Assembly (NCBI RefSeq): GCF_001570725.1
Contig: NZ_BCNV01000001.1
Location: 434,001-498,000, forward strand
Length of the DNA: 64,000 bases
Direction: 5' to 3'
From: Paenibacillus amylolyticus
GTDB lineage: Bacteria > Bacillota > Bacilli > Paenibacillales > Paenibacillaceae
Below are positions 1-7,765 of the stretch, in pieces. Within the stretch, counting starts at the first letter, position 1, and every line of letters begins with the position of its first letter. The notes under the pieces were generated by a model. That model worked only from the letters and a program-made list of their open reading frames with translations. It was not told the DNA's origin and ran no database searches. The position numbers were made by a program, and so were the translations under genes.

Positions 1-125
1 TAAATACGTTTGAATCGAACCCTTTACGTTTTAGGAATAGTCTGCCGCGTCAACACTTATATCAAGTACAATAAAAATAGTTTTAATAATTAATGCAACG
101 ATTTGGTTCATAAGAAGATAACTTC
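1..125. other. Window-edge stretch, no gene seen
   Basis: AT-rich sequence before the first recombination-site repeat. No open frame with a start and ribosome site is visible. It is probably the 3' end of a cassette whose gene lies outside the window. Confidence 0.4.
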
Positions 126-203
126 ACATAACATAATATTCACGCTGCGGGCATTCGCCGGACACTCAGCATGCGCTGAGTCGTGAATAGAGGAACGTTA
201 TAC
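126..203 (+). repeat. attC-like site 1
   Basis: Left core ACATAAC (126-132) then ATAATATTCACGC; right arm GTGAATAGAGGAAC then core GTTATAC (197-203). 78 bp, with two internal hairpins (GGC-ATTC-GCC and CTCAGC-ATGC-GCTGAG). It opens the DUF6809/XRE cassette. The variable right flank GTTATACGAC reappears as its reverse complement at the far end of that cassette (site 2), not within this site. Confidence 0.8.
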
Positions 204-213
204 GACAGAATCA

Positions 214-263
214 AAAACTCTAGCATTTAGAGGATCATATGATCCTCTAAATGCTAGAGTTTT
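214..263. terminator. 50-bp perfect palindrome at gene end
   Basis: The sequence from AAAACTCTAGCATTTAGAGG to its exact reverse complement forms an uninterrupted 25+25 bp palindrome with AT at the centre. It overlaps the stop codon of the leftward gene at 247-534 and ends in an A/T tract on each side. It can therefore act as a terminator in both directions and insulate the leftward gene from the array. Confidence 0.65.
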
Positions 264-534
264 GCAATTCACTAAAGAGTTGTAGAGCATCTTTGAAACC
301 TTGTATGTAGATACTTCTTTCTAGGATGGATTGGAGAGAAATTTGGGCGTCTTCGTACAGAAAAACCGTATGTTGAAGTTGATCGGGTAAAGCATCACGA
401 AGTGTTTTAAAATATTGATCTGTCTCCGCAGAAAGCTGAGTGTATTCCTTATGACACTCCAGAAGCTCAGTATAGAGTAATTCTAGACGTATTCTTATAA
501 GCGGTTCTGTTAATGATTCTAATGAATTAAACAT
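247..534 (-). CDS. DUF6809-like small protein (cassette copy 1)
   Basis: A 95-residue soluble, helix-rich, acidic protein. It is clearly homologous to the minus-strand protein at 40414-40701 (shared IYxQGFKDALQL near the C-terminus) and more distantly to 46551-46853 (MQGLRDGIQL). The family appears to be the DUF6809 type found in Paenibacillus; this name is from memory. The function is unknown. It is transcribed divergently from the XRE regulator at 688 inside a single cassette, with a palindromic operator between them, so the pair resembles a self-regulated toxin/antitoxin-like or regulator/effector module. It is one of the few genes in the array opposing the array direction. Confidence 0.7.
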   Translation of the reverse strand: MFNSLESLTEPLIRIRLELLYTELLECHKEYTQLSAETDQYFKTLRDALPDQLQHTVFLYEDAQISLQSILERSIYIQGFKDALQLFSELQNSSI

Positions 535-553
535 ATATTAGTCCTCCTTCAAT

Positions 554-569
554 TAACTCTATAGAGTTA
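554..569. promoter_or_regulatory. Palindromic operator between divergent genes
   Basis: TAACTCTATAGAGTTA is a perfect 16-bp palindrome about 20 bp upstream of the leftward start codon. A second half-site, TAGAGTTA, occurs near 616-623. The placement fits autoregulation by the XRE protein encoded at 688; this is inferred from position. Confidence 0.5.
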
Positions 570-687
570 TTATATAACCTTGAAAAGTTAATTACAAGGT
601 GAATATTTGATTTTGTAGAGTTAAAACTTCGCTTTCCGTTGATGATTGCTAATGTGGAAGATAAGATAGAATTATGGAGGGGAAAAG

Positions 688-912
688 ATGAACGTAATCA
701 AGTGCAATATACGAGAACTCATGGCAGAGCATCGAATAGATGATATAACAGAATTGATGGTGAGATCGGGCTTAAGTCGGAACTCAATCAACAAGTTATA
801 TAGGGAAACGAATATAGAAACAACAAAGCTGGAAACCTTATTCAAGCTATGCGATACATTTAATTGCAAATTATCAGATTTAATTGAGTATGTACCAAAA
901 GAAAACCAATAG
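688..912 (+). CDS. XRE/Cro-type small HTH regulator (copy 1)
   Basis: A 74-residue protein made of one helix-turn-helix domain: LMVRSGLSRNSINKLYRE is the recognition-helix region and KLCDTFNCKLSDLIEY the typical Cro/C1 tail. The start follows GGAGGGG with good spacing. It is divergent from the DUF6809-like gene at 534 and similar in order and fold to the regulator at 40873-41076. It likely represses the intergenic promoters through the palindrome at 554-569. A regulator carrying its own promoter is notable in a cassette, because integron cassette genes usually depend on an external promoter. Confidence 0.85.
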   Translation: MNVIKCNIRELMAEHRIDDITELMVRSGLSRNSINKLYRETNIETTKLETLFKLCDTFNCKLSDLIEYVPKENQ

Positions 913-941
913 TGAAGGTAGATTCGAGAAGCAATTCCGTC

Positions 942-1054
942 GTATAACATAATATTCAAGCAGCGGCTCCTTCGGAGCCTTGGTCTGCGGATGGATTTCG
1001 GGGAGGTATTTCAACAGACACCCCTTCGGGTTCATGAATATAGGAACGTTATAT
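942..1054 (+). repeat. attC-like site 2
   Basis: Left core GTATAAC (942-948), ATAATATTCAAGC; right arm ATGAATATAGGAAC and core GTTATAT (1048-1054). 113 bp of the longer subtype with a GGCTCC-TTC-GGAGCC hairpin and separated TCTG...CAGA arms. The left flank is the reverse complement of the right flank of site 1, as expected if 198-1048 was one circular cassette. Confidence 0.85.
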
Positions 1055-1082
1055 GAAATCCTAAAGATCGAGAGGAGAACCA

Positions 1083-1736
1083 ATGACTATACTGTTTAAT
1101 TTTAGTGAATTGAATAATATTTATTCGGAAGCTCTGTTATCAGATGATAAAACATTAATCTTTGAAACCCATATTGGGAAAGGAAGATTCTTATTTATGA
1201 TGTTTTTATCAGAAGAAGATAAAGATTCAAAAGATAAATTATTTGTATATCTGAGAAATACAAAAAGTATGTTGAATATAAAAATGTACGGTAATCATGA
1301 GAAAGGAAAATTCGAAGTTTATATAACTGATCAATTACAAAGGAAGTTTGTAGAAGAGTTACAATTAAATTCATATAAAGGTTCTTTTGATTTTATGCAT
1401 TTTCTTGAACAACTTAATGATAGTTTTCCTAAAACTATAAATCATAACAATAAAATAGCTGAATTGAGAAAAAATAAAAGTATTATTACTCCGTTAAACA
1501 TAGTGGATGAGAGTGATAGGACAGTATTAAAGCACGAAATGAGACTTTCTAAAGATAAAAAGCCACAAGACAAAACTCTAAGGAAATTATATGTATACAC
1601 TGATGGATCTGTTGAAGATATAACTGAATTAATTAATTTACTTAAAAAGTTTAACATGACAGTAGCTTGGACAAAAGAAGATCCAAAAAATACCACTACA
1701 AGTGTAAAATCATTGCTTAATAAGTTAAATAAATAA
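1083..1736 (+). CDS. Cassette protein of unknown function (217 aa)
   Basis: Sole gene of the cassette at 1049-1835, preceded by GAGAGGAGAACC. The protein is soluble, lysine-rich and strongly charged, with no signal peptide or membrane segment. The middle (about residues 120-165) is poorly conserved-looking and lysine-rich. The C-terminal 50 residues (LYVYTDGSVEDITELINLLK) look like a small alpha/beta unit. I do not recognise the family. Its AT content is far above that of the metabolic operons downstream, which fits acquisition by transfer. It is co-oriented with the array. Confidence 0.75.
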   Translation: MTILFNFSELNNIYSEALLSDDKTLIFETHIGKGRFLFMMFLSEEDKDSKDKLFVYLRNTKSMLNIKMYGNHEKGKFEVYITDQLQRKFVEELQLNSYKGSFDFMHFLEQLNDSFPKTINHNNKIAELRKNKSIITPLNIVDESDRTVLKHEMRLSKDKKPQDKTLRKLYVYTDGSVEDITELINLLKKFNMTVAWTKEDPKNTTTSVKSLLNKLNK

Positions 1737-1744
1737 CGGACTTC

Positions 1745-1841
1745 ATATAACGTAATATTCACGCTACGGGCATACGCCCTTGGGGCCAGCATTCGCTGGA
1801 CACTCGACATGCGTCGAGTCGTGAATACAGGAACGTTATAT
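1745..1841 (+). repeat. attC-like site 3
   Basis: Left core ATATAAC (1745-1751), right core GTTATAT (1835-1841), 97 bp. Three hairpins: GGGC-ATAC-GCCC, CCAGC-ATTC-GCTGG, CTCGAC-ATGC-GTCGAG. The left flank TTCATATAAC is the exact reverse complement of GTTATATGAA at the start of the preceding cassette. Confidence 0.9.
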
Positions 1842-1880
1842 GAAATTCATCCAAAACAATATAAAAAGGAGGCGAAGCTT

Positions 1881-2369
1881 ATTAATAATTGGATTCCATT
1901 ACAGGATAATGAATATAAAAGAGTTTGGGATAAATTTGATAAAGATTTTTCGTTTAAACCAAGCATATATCCAAAGGATTGGCCTACATTTTCAATCCAT
2001 GGACCTTATATAACTTTTGAGATGATAAAGAATTACAAAGAAGAAGAGATTAATGAATTAGAAGAAGTCTGTAAAACCATTTTTAAATCTTGTTTAGAAC
2101 CTCACGAGTATCTGTACGCATTAGATTGGCAGCATGAATCTTTTTATTATTCTCCATACTTGCAAGAGGCTTCTCCAAGAATCTTATTTTATCCTGACGG
2201 TGATTACTACTTATTTTTAAAGAAGGATTTTAGTTTTGGTTATTTGGGACATCCTTGGGAACAGAGTATTACAATATTTGGTGAAGAGTTAGTACAAAAA
2301 TTCATTACACATAAACCAAATATTTTCGATGGAATAATTCGAAGAAGCAGCCACCTTCAGATAACATAA
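1881..2369 (+). CDS. DUF2716-family protein, apparent ATT start
   Basis: The protein reads NNWIPLQDNEYKRVWDKFDK, then a conserved YALDWQHESFYYSP and YLGHPWEQSITIFG. This matches the DUF2716 pattern as I know it; the function is unknown. An excellent ribosome site AAAGGAGG (1865-1872) is followed 8 bases later by ATT, in frame. No ATG, GTG or TTG is correctly placed, so either ATT initiates or the start codon has mutated. An upstream ATG at 1809 lies inside the recombination site and is unlikely to be used. The stop codon lies within the next site (2367-2369). Single-gene cassette 1836-2448. Confidence 0.75.
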   Translation: MNNWIPLQDNEYKRVWDKFDKDFSFKPSIYPKDWPTFSIHGPYITFEMIKNYKEEEINELEEVCKTIFKSCLEPHEYLYALDWQHESFYYSPYLQEASPRILFYPDGDYYLFLKKDFSFGYLGHPWEQSITIFGEELVQKFITHKPNIFDGIIRRSSHLQIT

Positions 2370-2454
2370 TATTCACGCTGCGGACATACGTCCTTGGTCC
2401 GGCAATCGCCGAACACCCGACATGCGTCGGCTCTTGAATACAGGAACGTTATCT
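2359..2454 (+). repeat. attC-like site 4
   Basis: Left core AGATAAC (2359-2365), right core GTTATCT (2448-2454), 96 bp. Three hairpins: GGAC-ATAC-GTCC, CGGC-AATC-GCCG, CCGAC-ATGC-GTCGG. It contains the stop codon of the upstream gene in its left arm. Confidence 0.9.
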
Positions 2455-2501
2455 AAATCAGGACAATTATGTAATATCAAAATTTAGGAGTGTGATTCGA
2501 C

Positions 2502-2885
2502 TTGGAAAACTCAAATTTAAAAGACCTTATTGAAAAATACCTGAGCGCATATAACACGTTTAACATTGATGGAATGATAGGAGTTTTGAATGAGAATATT
2601 CATTTTCGAAACATTTCTAAAGGTGAAGTGAATTCGGAAACAAAGGGGATTCAGGAATTTCGCACATTAGCAGAGCAGTCAATTCAGGTATTTTCTCAAA
2701 GGCGTCAAGTAATAAAGAACATTACTTTCGCAGGAGATAAAGCAGAGGTTGACATTGATTATGAGGGAGTATTGTCCAGTGATCTCCCTAATGGAATGAA
2801 GGCAGGAGAAACATTAAAACTTCAAGGGAAATCAATATTTCAAATGAAAGATAAGAATTTAATACTGATTGAAGATCATAGTTGA
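2502..2885 (+). CDS. SnoaL/NTF2-like protein
   Basis: 127 residues. The N-terminal helix LKDLIEKYLSAYNTFNIDGM, followed by LNENIHFRNI, GIQEFRTLAEQS and a beta-rich second half ending in IFQMKDKNLILIEDHS, is the cone-shaped SnoaL/ketosteroid-isomerase-like fold. Such proteins bind small hydrophobic ligands or act as enzymes; the substrate here cannot be read. It uses a TTG start preceded by TAGGAG. Single-gene cassette between sites 4 and 5. Confidence 0.75.
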   Translation: MENSNLKDLIEKYLSAYNTFNIDGMIGVLNENIHFRNISKGEVNSETKGIQEFRTLAEQSIQVFSQRRQVIKNITFAGDKAEVDIDYEGVLSSDLPNGMKAGETLKLQGKSIFQMKDKNLILIEDHS

Positions 2886-2924
2886 AACATTATTGAAAGT
2901 TATTCATAGATTACCTTGAAAATT

Positions 2925-3046
2925 AGATAACAATATATTCACGCATCGAGCATACGCCCTCGGTCCGGCAGAAGCATTTCAGGAAAGCAGAGGCTGCCGG
3001 ACACACTTGGCATACGCCAAGCGTCATGAATACAGGAACGATAGCT
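2925..3046 (+). repeat. attC-like site 5
   Basis: Left core AGATAAC (2925-2931), right core GATAGCT (3040-3046; first T of GTT replaced by A), 122 bp. It has a long CCGGCA...TGCCGG arm and a CTTGGC-ATAC-GCCAAG hairpin. The left flank AATTAGATAAC matches the cassette start GTTATCTAA by complementarity. Confidence 0.85.
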
Positions 3047-3081
3047 GAAATTCCTGAAAACGAGATAAAAAGATGAAGTAG

Positions 3082-3699
3082 GTGAAGTTTAAGTTGTCTT
3101 ATATGAAACCAGTAATCCTAGAACCTTATTACGATAAACCTATTTGGATTGAGAATGAAGTGAATCGAAAGGAGTTTACTTTTTTATCCTCAAAAAGTAG
3201 TGAAGCTGAAGTTGAATTGTTTTTACTGCATTTATTTGGCTACAACAACATTGATGTATCGAAGTCTTTTGAAGAATCTTTTGAAGAGCTATTTGAACAA
3301 GATGAAGTGGCGATACTAGGTGGGGTAGCTTTTATACAGGATGATGAAACATGTATCATGCCTAGCTGCTGTTGCGGGCTAGAAGAAATACAATCAATAG
3401 AACATTCAATTCAAGCTAAACAAAGTCCATGGCTTGGGCATGACCCATCGCCTGGAATTCAGTATTTTGATGATTACGCCTTAGTATGGTCAGATGATCC
3501 GGAACCACTTAAGGAAGAACTAGTAAGCATTAAGTTTACCTATAATGAACTGGCAGAAAGCCTTAAGAAATGTAAAAAGGACTTATTGGAATTTATAGAA
3601 GAACCATTATATAAATGGATTAAGGTAAGAAATGGTGACATAGCGAATCGAATGAAGCAAAAGATGTTTCATTGGTTTTTGAAAGACGAGTTTTTATGA
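3082..3699 (+). CDS. Cassette protein of unknown function (205 aa)
   Basis: A soluble acidic protein with an unusual cysteine cluster, MPSCCCGLEE (about residues 92-101), followed by SPWLGHDPSPG. I recall similar hypothetical Bacillales proteins but no function. An ATG nine bases upstream is followed immediately by an in-frame TAG, so GTG 3082 or a later ATG (3103) must be the start. The ribosome site is weak. It may be a slightly damaged gene. Cassette between site 5 and the truncated site 6. Confidence 0.6.
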   Translation: MKFKLSYMKPVILEPYYDKPIWIENEVNRKEFTFLSSKSSEAEVELFLLHLFGYNNIDVSKSFEESFEELFEQDEVAILGGVAFIQDDETCIMPSCCCGLEEIQSIEHSIQAKQSPWLGHDPSPGIQYFDDYALVWSDDPEPLKEELVSIKFTYNELAESLKKCKKDLLEFIEEPLYKWIKVRNGDIANRMKQKMFHWFLKDEFL

Positions 3700-3803
3700 T
3701 CAGAGACACTCACAGGAGATTTATTTTCAAAGTGATTTAATAGAAGAAATAGAAGTAATATTAAAACGACTCTTGTAGGTAGTACATAGAAGGGGAGTAC
3801 TTC

Positions 3804-3853
3804 TGATAACAGAACATTCGAGCTGGGGCTCCTAATGGAGCCTTGGTCTGCGA
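3804..3853 (+). repeat. Truncated attC-like site 6
   Basis: Only the left half is present: TGATAAC, an altered AGAACATTCGAGC arm, a GGCTCC...GGAGCC hairpin and TTGGTCTGCG. The right arm and GTT core are missing, so the cassette cluster ends in a broken site here. Confidence 0.65.
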
Positions 3854-3893
3854 GTTGAATTTCTTTTGTAGTACGGGATGTGGAACAAGAGAA

Positions 3894-4271
3894 ATGATAG
3901 AAATTAATTATAATGTGCAAGAAATACCTAATCATGATTTTATGCTTACTGTGAATAACTACTTTCAACATTTTGATGATATCCGGAGATGGAAAGACTA
4001 CACGACAGAAACATATGTGAAAAGCGTATATGCATGGTGTACAGGAGACTATACAGAAGAAGCAACAGTCGATGAGATGGTTAAGGTATATTATCAATTA
4101 AACAAGAATTCTCTTAAGTTAGAATCGGTAGATATAAATAACATTGAAGTAAGTGAAAATGATGAGATCTTAATTGAAGTATCTAGAACATGGGAAGATG
4201 GTCAAAAAGATGAATCCACGTATTCCATACTCTTCGAAAACGAGGGATGGAAAATTGACGATCGGATGTGA
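3894..4271 (+). CDS. Hypothetical protein, possible NTF2-like fold
   Basis: 125 residues from the ATG at 3894 (GAGAAATG context). The C-terminal sequence EVSRTWEDGQKDESTYSILF followed by GWKIDDRM is typical of the last strands of NTF2/DUF4440-like folds, in which a helix-rich first half precedes a curved sheet. No catalytic residues stand out. It lies just after the broken site 6 and before a terminator, so it may be the last cassette cargo, lacking a closing site. Confidence 0.6.
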   Translation: MIEINYNVQEIPNHDFMLTVNNYFQHFDDIRRWKDYTTETYVKSVYAWCTGDYTEEATVDEMVKVYYQLNKNSLKLESVDINNIEVSENDEILIEVSRTWEDGQKDESTYSILFENEGWKIDDRM

Positions 4272-4344
4272 ACGTTGATTGGAAAGCACTAACATATGTA
4301 TGAATGGTTTGAATGAACTGAAAGTATACTTGCGAAAACAAAGA

Positions 4345-4374
4345 AGCTGGGGCATTAAATGTCCGGCTTTTTTT
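4345..4374 (+). terminator. Rho-independent terminator
   Basis: AGCTGG(GG)CATT-TAA-ATGTCCGGCT stem followed by a T run. It separates the left cassette cluster from the transporter operon. Confidence 0.7.
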
Positions 4375-4506
4375 GTCGATCCTATGTCTCTAAACTCTCA
4401 CAAAAAGAAGACTTTCCTCACACAAAATATAGTGAATGGGGAATCGTGTAATCGTACCCATTGAATAATTGAATTTACATATAGAATAGTTCTATAAGTA
4501 TACCCG

Positions 4507-4535
4507 TTGACGATATTCCCACTGGGATGATATTT
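4507..4535 (+). promoter_or_regulatory. Candidate promoter of transporter/monooxygenase operon
   Basis: TTGACG (4507-4512), a 17-bp spacer and ATATTT (4530-4535). The spacer holds the imperfect dyad ATTCCCACTGGGAT, a candidate operator. In relatives, operons of this kind are controlled by sulfur regulators; identity here is not shown. Confidence 0.4.
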
Positions 4536-4613
4536 TTAGATCAATTAATTCCTACTTAACATGTATGAATTGGTGGTTTAAAAATAATATAAAACATAAC
4601 GGGGGATAAAAAC

Positions 4614-5441
4614 ATGAAAAAATGGTCTGTTTTAACACTAACTACTGCACTAGTTCTGGCGTTGACAGGATGCAACACCGGGGGAGAAGCGAAGACGGCA
4701 TCGGGAGCTGAGGGGGCAAGCGAACCAACCCAGATTATTGTGGGAACAGGCACACAGTTTCCGAATGTAGCCTTTATTGACGAAAATGATAAGCTGACAG
4801 GTTACGATGTAGAACTGGTCAGAGAAATTGATAAACGGCTTGATGATTACGAGTTCGAGTTTCAGACGCTGGAGTTCACCAACTTGCTGCTGAGCCTTGA
4901 AACGAACAAGATTGACATGGTTGCACATCAAATGGAAAAAAATCCGGAGCGCGAGGAGAAATATCTGTTCAACAAAGAAGCGTATTCCCATTGGAAAAAC
5001 AAAATTGCCGTTCTTAAAGATGACAACTCCATTCAATCCATTGACGATTTGAAGGGCAAGAAAGTATTTACTACAGCAACCAGTGCACAAGCCATCTTGC
5101 TGGAAAACTACAACAAGGAGCATGACAATGCACTTGAAATTGTGTATTCAAGCGGTGTGGCCAACGATTTCATCTCACAACTCAAGTCCAAACGGGTTGC
5201 AGCGTCTATAGCTGCAGACTTTACCCTTCCACTTATCGATCCAAACAACGATTTGAAACTGGTCGGTGCGCCGCTCAGTGAATCAGACACGCTGTTTATG
5301 TTCCGCAAAAACGACCCTGAGCAGCAAAAACTCGCTGACCGTGTCGATGAAGTACTGAAGGAAATTAAGGCTGACGGCACATTGAAGCAACTGAGCGAGC
5401 AGTGGCTTGGTTTTGACGCTACGCAATCGGAAGCCAAATAA
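4614..5441 (+). CDS. Amino-acid ABC transporter substrate-binding lipoprotein
   Basis: Signal peptide with lipobox LALTGC (about residues 16-21), then a family-3 periplasmic-binding fold: IIVGTGTQFPNVAFIDEN, TGYDVELVREI, LKGKKVFTTATSAQ, and the C-terminal LKEIKADGTLKQLSEQWLG. It is membrane-anchored outside the cell and delivers ligand to the permeases encoded next. It is closest in type to cystine/sulfur amino-acid binding proteins of the Tcy (Ytm) kind. The assignment to sulfur compounds rests on the monooxygenases in the same operon. First gene of a co-directional run to 12658. Confidence 0.9.
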   Translation: MKKWSVLTLTTALVLALTGCNTGGEAKTASGAEGASEPTQIIVGTGTQFPNVAFIDENDKLTGYDVELVREIDKRLDDYEFEFQTLEFTNLLLSLETNKIDMVAHQMEKNPEREEKYLFNKEAYSHWKNKIAVLKDDNSIQSIDDLKGKKVFTTATSAQAILLENYNKEHDNALEIVYSSGVANDFISQLKSKRVAASIAADFTLPLIDPNNDLKLVGAPLSESDTLFMFRKNDPEQQKLADRVDEVLKEIKADGTLKQLSEQWLGFDATQSEAK

Positions 5442-5468
5442 CACGTAGAGGAAAGGCAGGTCGCTGCG

Positions 5469-6164
5469 ATGGGTGCACCATTTGAATTCAGTTATGTCAT
5501 TGACTACTTTGTAAAGCTCCTACCTACCATCAGTACTACGCTTCTAATTGTAGTTAGTGCAATGGTGCTTGGTCTTATCATCAGTTCCATCGCGGCATTG
5601 CCGCAGATGTATAATATCCCGGTGCTGAAACAGCTGTCTAAGCTGTATGTATCCTTTTTTCGCGGTACACCGATTCTTATTCAGCTGTTTTTGTTCTATT
5701 ACGGTGTGCCGGAAATTTTAGGTTTGTTCGGCATTAATGCCAATCGTGCACCTGCGCTGTATTTTGTCATTTTGACTTACTCGTTGAATAGCGGAGCGTT
5801 TATGGTGGAGATGATTCGGGCTTCAGTCGCATCTGTGGATCGGGGGCAGGTCGAGGCCGCTTATGCGCTGGGCATGTCTGGCCCACAAGCCTTTTTCCGG
5901 ATTGTATTGCCGCAGGCATATGTGACGGCACTGCCTATATTCTCCAATATGGTGATTGGCAGCCTGAAGGATACATCACTTGCTTTCAGTGTGGGTGTCA
6001 TGGAGATGACCGGTAAATCCTCCACACTGGCAACGATCTCTCGTCATTTTATCGAAGCGTATATCTCACTGGCTCTCATTTATTTTGTTCTAAGCTTTGT
6101 GCTGGATCGGGTGTTCCGTGTGCTTGAGCGGAAAGTACAGAAGAGGGGGTTTGCTCCGATATGA
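5469..6164 (+). CDS. Amino-acid ABC transporter permease 1
   Basis: 231 residues, His/Glu/Gln (HEAA)-type permease with five or so membrane helices. The FFRGTPILIQLFLFYYG motif near residue 62 and the cytoplasmic EAAYALGMSGPQAFFRIVLP loop contact the ATPase. It follows the binding protein by 27 bp and overlaps the next permease by 4 bp (ATGA), indicating translational coupling. It resembles TcyL of Bacillus. Confidence 0.92.
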   Translation: MGAPFEFSYVIDYFVKLLPTISTTLLIVVSAMVLGLIISSIAALPQMYNIPVLKQLSKLYVSFFRGTPILIQLFLFYYGVPEILGLFGINANRAPALYFVILTYSLNSGAFMVEMIRASVASVDRGQVEAAYALGMSGPQAFFRIVLPQAYVTALPIFSNMVIGSLKDTSLAFSVGVMEMTGKSSTLATISRHFIEAYISLALIYFVLSFVLDRVFRVLERKVQKRGFAPI

Positions 6165-6871
6165 GCTTTGATCTTTCCTTTGTATGGACCGCTTTCGTGG
6201 AGCTTCTCGGTGTCATCCCGATTACGCTGGCGATTACCGCTGTATCGGTTGTCTTCGGTTTTATCATCGGCACAGCCGTTGCGCTTGTCCGCCAATTTCG
6301 GATTCCTGTGCTGAGTCAGCTGGCGGCTGCCTACGTTACATTTATTCGCGGTACGCCAATGATTACGCATTTGCTTCTGATCTATTTCGGTCTGCCCATG
6401 GTGATTGACAGTGTCACAGCATCGCTCGGACTTGGATTCAACTCCGCGTCGATTCCGTTGATCGGCTTTGCCTACCTCGCATTTTCGATTACGGCTGGGG
6501 CTTATGCGTCAGAGATTGTTAGATCCGGCTTGCTCTCGGTTGATCGCGGGCAGATCGAGGCTGCTTATTCCCTTGGTATGACAGTATCGAAGGCGATGCG
6601 TAGAGTTGTGTTGCCACAGGCTTTTGCGGCGAGTCTGCCCAATATTTCGAACATGCTGATTGGTATGCTGCATGGTTCAACGCTGGCGTTTGCGGTCTCT
6701 GTGGTGGAGATTAACGCCAAGGCGCAAATTGTCGCATCGACCAACTGGAAGTTTTTTGAGGCGTATGTGGCGGCAGCTCTCATTTTCTGGGGTCTGACCA
6801 TAACTATTGAAAGACTGACCGCGCTGGCAGAGAAGCGGTTCAGGGCGTACAGCCGGGGAGGCGTGTCATGA
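6161..6871 (+). CDS. Amino-acid ABC transporter permease 2
   Basis: 236 residues, the second subunit of the heterodimeric permease. It has [18 protein letters not shown] and the coupling loop [20 protein letters not shown]. It overlaps both neighbours by 4 bp. It is TcyM-like by position. Membrane helices occupy about residues 15-40, 55-80, 88-115, 150-175 and 195-220. Confidence 0.92.
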   Translation: MSFDLSFVWTAFVELLGVIPITLAITAVSVVFGFIIGTAVALVRQFRIPVLSQLAAAYVTFIRGTPMITHLLLIYFGLPMVIDSVTASLGLGFNSASIPLIGFAYLAFSITAGAYASEIVRSGLLSVDRGQIEAAYSLGMTVSKAMRRVVLPQAFAASLPNISNMLIGMLHGSTLAFAVSVVEINAKAQIVASTNWKFFEAYVAAALIFWGLTITIERLTALAEKRFRAYSRGGVS

Positions 6872-7620
6872 TTGAACTAAAGCAAATACACAAAAGCTTC
6901 GGAGATAACAAAGTGCTTTCGGGAATTGACCTGAGCGTAAAGCGCGGAGAGGTTGTTGCCATTCTGGGACCAAGTGGTTCTGGCAAAACAACACTTCTAC
7001 GCTGCATCAATTATTTGGAAAAGCCGGATTCCGGGCATATCAGCATCGGAGACTTTACCCTGAATTACAAGCAGCATAACAAAAAGGATATCCATGCTCT
7101 GCGCCAAAAGTCAGCGATGGTATTCCAGCAATATAATTTATTTCGCCACAAAACGGCGCTGCAAAATGTGATGGAGGGGCTTGTCGCTGTCCGTAAAGTG
7201 CCGAAGGAGGAAGCAAAGGCGCGCAGCGCGGCCTTGCTGGAGAAAGTTGGCCTAGGAAACAAGCTCGATTCGTACCCTAGCGAGCTGTCAGGTGGACAGC
7301 AGCAGCGCGTCGGCATTGCACGGGCGTTGGCGATGAATCCAGAGGTTATTTTGTTTGACGAGCCGACCTCTGCTCTGGACCCCGAACTTGTAGGCGAGGT
7401 GCTGGCTGTCATTCGCCAAATTGCGGAGGAAGGAATAACGATGATCATCGTTACTCACGAAATGGGTTTTGCGCAGGAAGTAGCGAACCATGTTGTATTC
7501 ATGGATGGCGGTGTCATTGTGGAGGAAGGCGATCCGAAGCAGTTATTCCGATATCCGAAGGAAGAACGCACGAAGCAATTTCTCAAACGCATTACGCCTG
7601 ACGCCGCATATTCGATATAA
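6868..7620 (+). CDS. Amino-acid ABC transporter ATP-binding protein
   Basis: 250 residues with Walker [10 protein letters not shown] (about 34-42), signature [15 protein letters not shown], Walker [15 protein letters not shown] and switch histidine [10 protein letters not shown]. It is a polar-amino-acid-type ATPase that powers the two preceding permeases and is TcyN-like by context. It overlaps the upstream gene by 4 bp. About 150 bp without a gene follow before the flavin monooxygenase. Confidence 0.94.
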   Translation: MIELKQIHKSFGDNKVLSGIDLSVKRGEVVAILGPSGSGKTTLLRCINYLEKPDSGHISIGDFTLNYKQHNKKDIHALRQKSAMVFQQYNLFRHKTALQNVMEGLVAVRKVPKEEAKARSAALLEKVGLGNKLDSYPSELSGGQQQRVGIARALAMNPEVILFDEPTSALDPELVGEVLAVIRQIAEEGITMIIVTHEMGFAQEVANHVVFMDGGVIVEEGDPKQLFRYPKEERTKQFLKRITPDAAYSI

Positions 7621-7765
7621 GAGAATCAATTTCATAATACCTTTAGCTACTTCAATCAAGGCAAGAGATAGATCAAAACGATTCAATTTGTCTATATCTT
7701 GTTACAAAAAAACATTTTTAGTGAGTTATGAAATTGATTCAAGGAACATTGGAGGGGGAATGTAC

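Noticed and set aside
7490-7765. Upstream extension of the LLM oxidoreductase
   Set aside because: It overlaps the ABC ATPase gene and encodes no recognisable signal; the strong GGAGGGGG supports the start at 7766.
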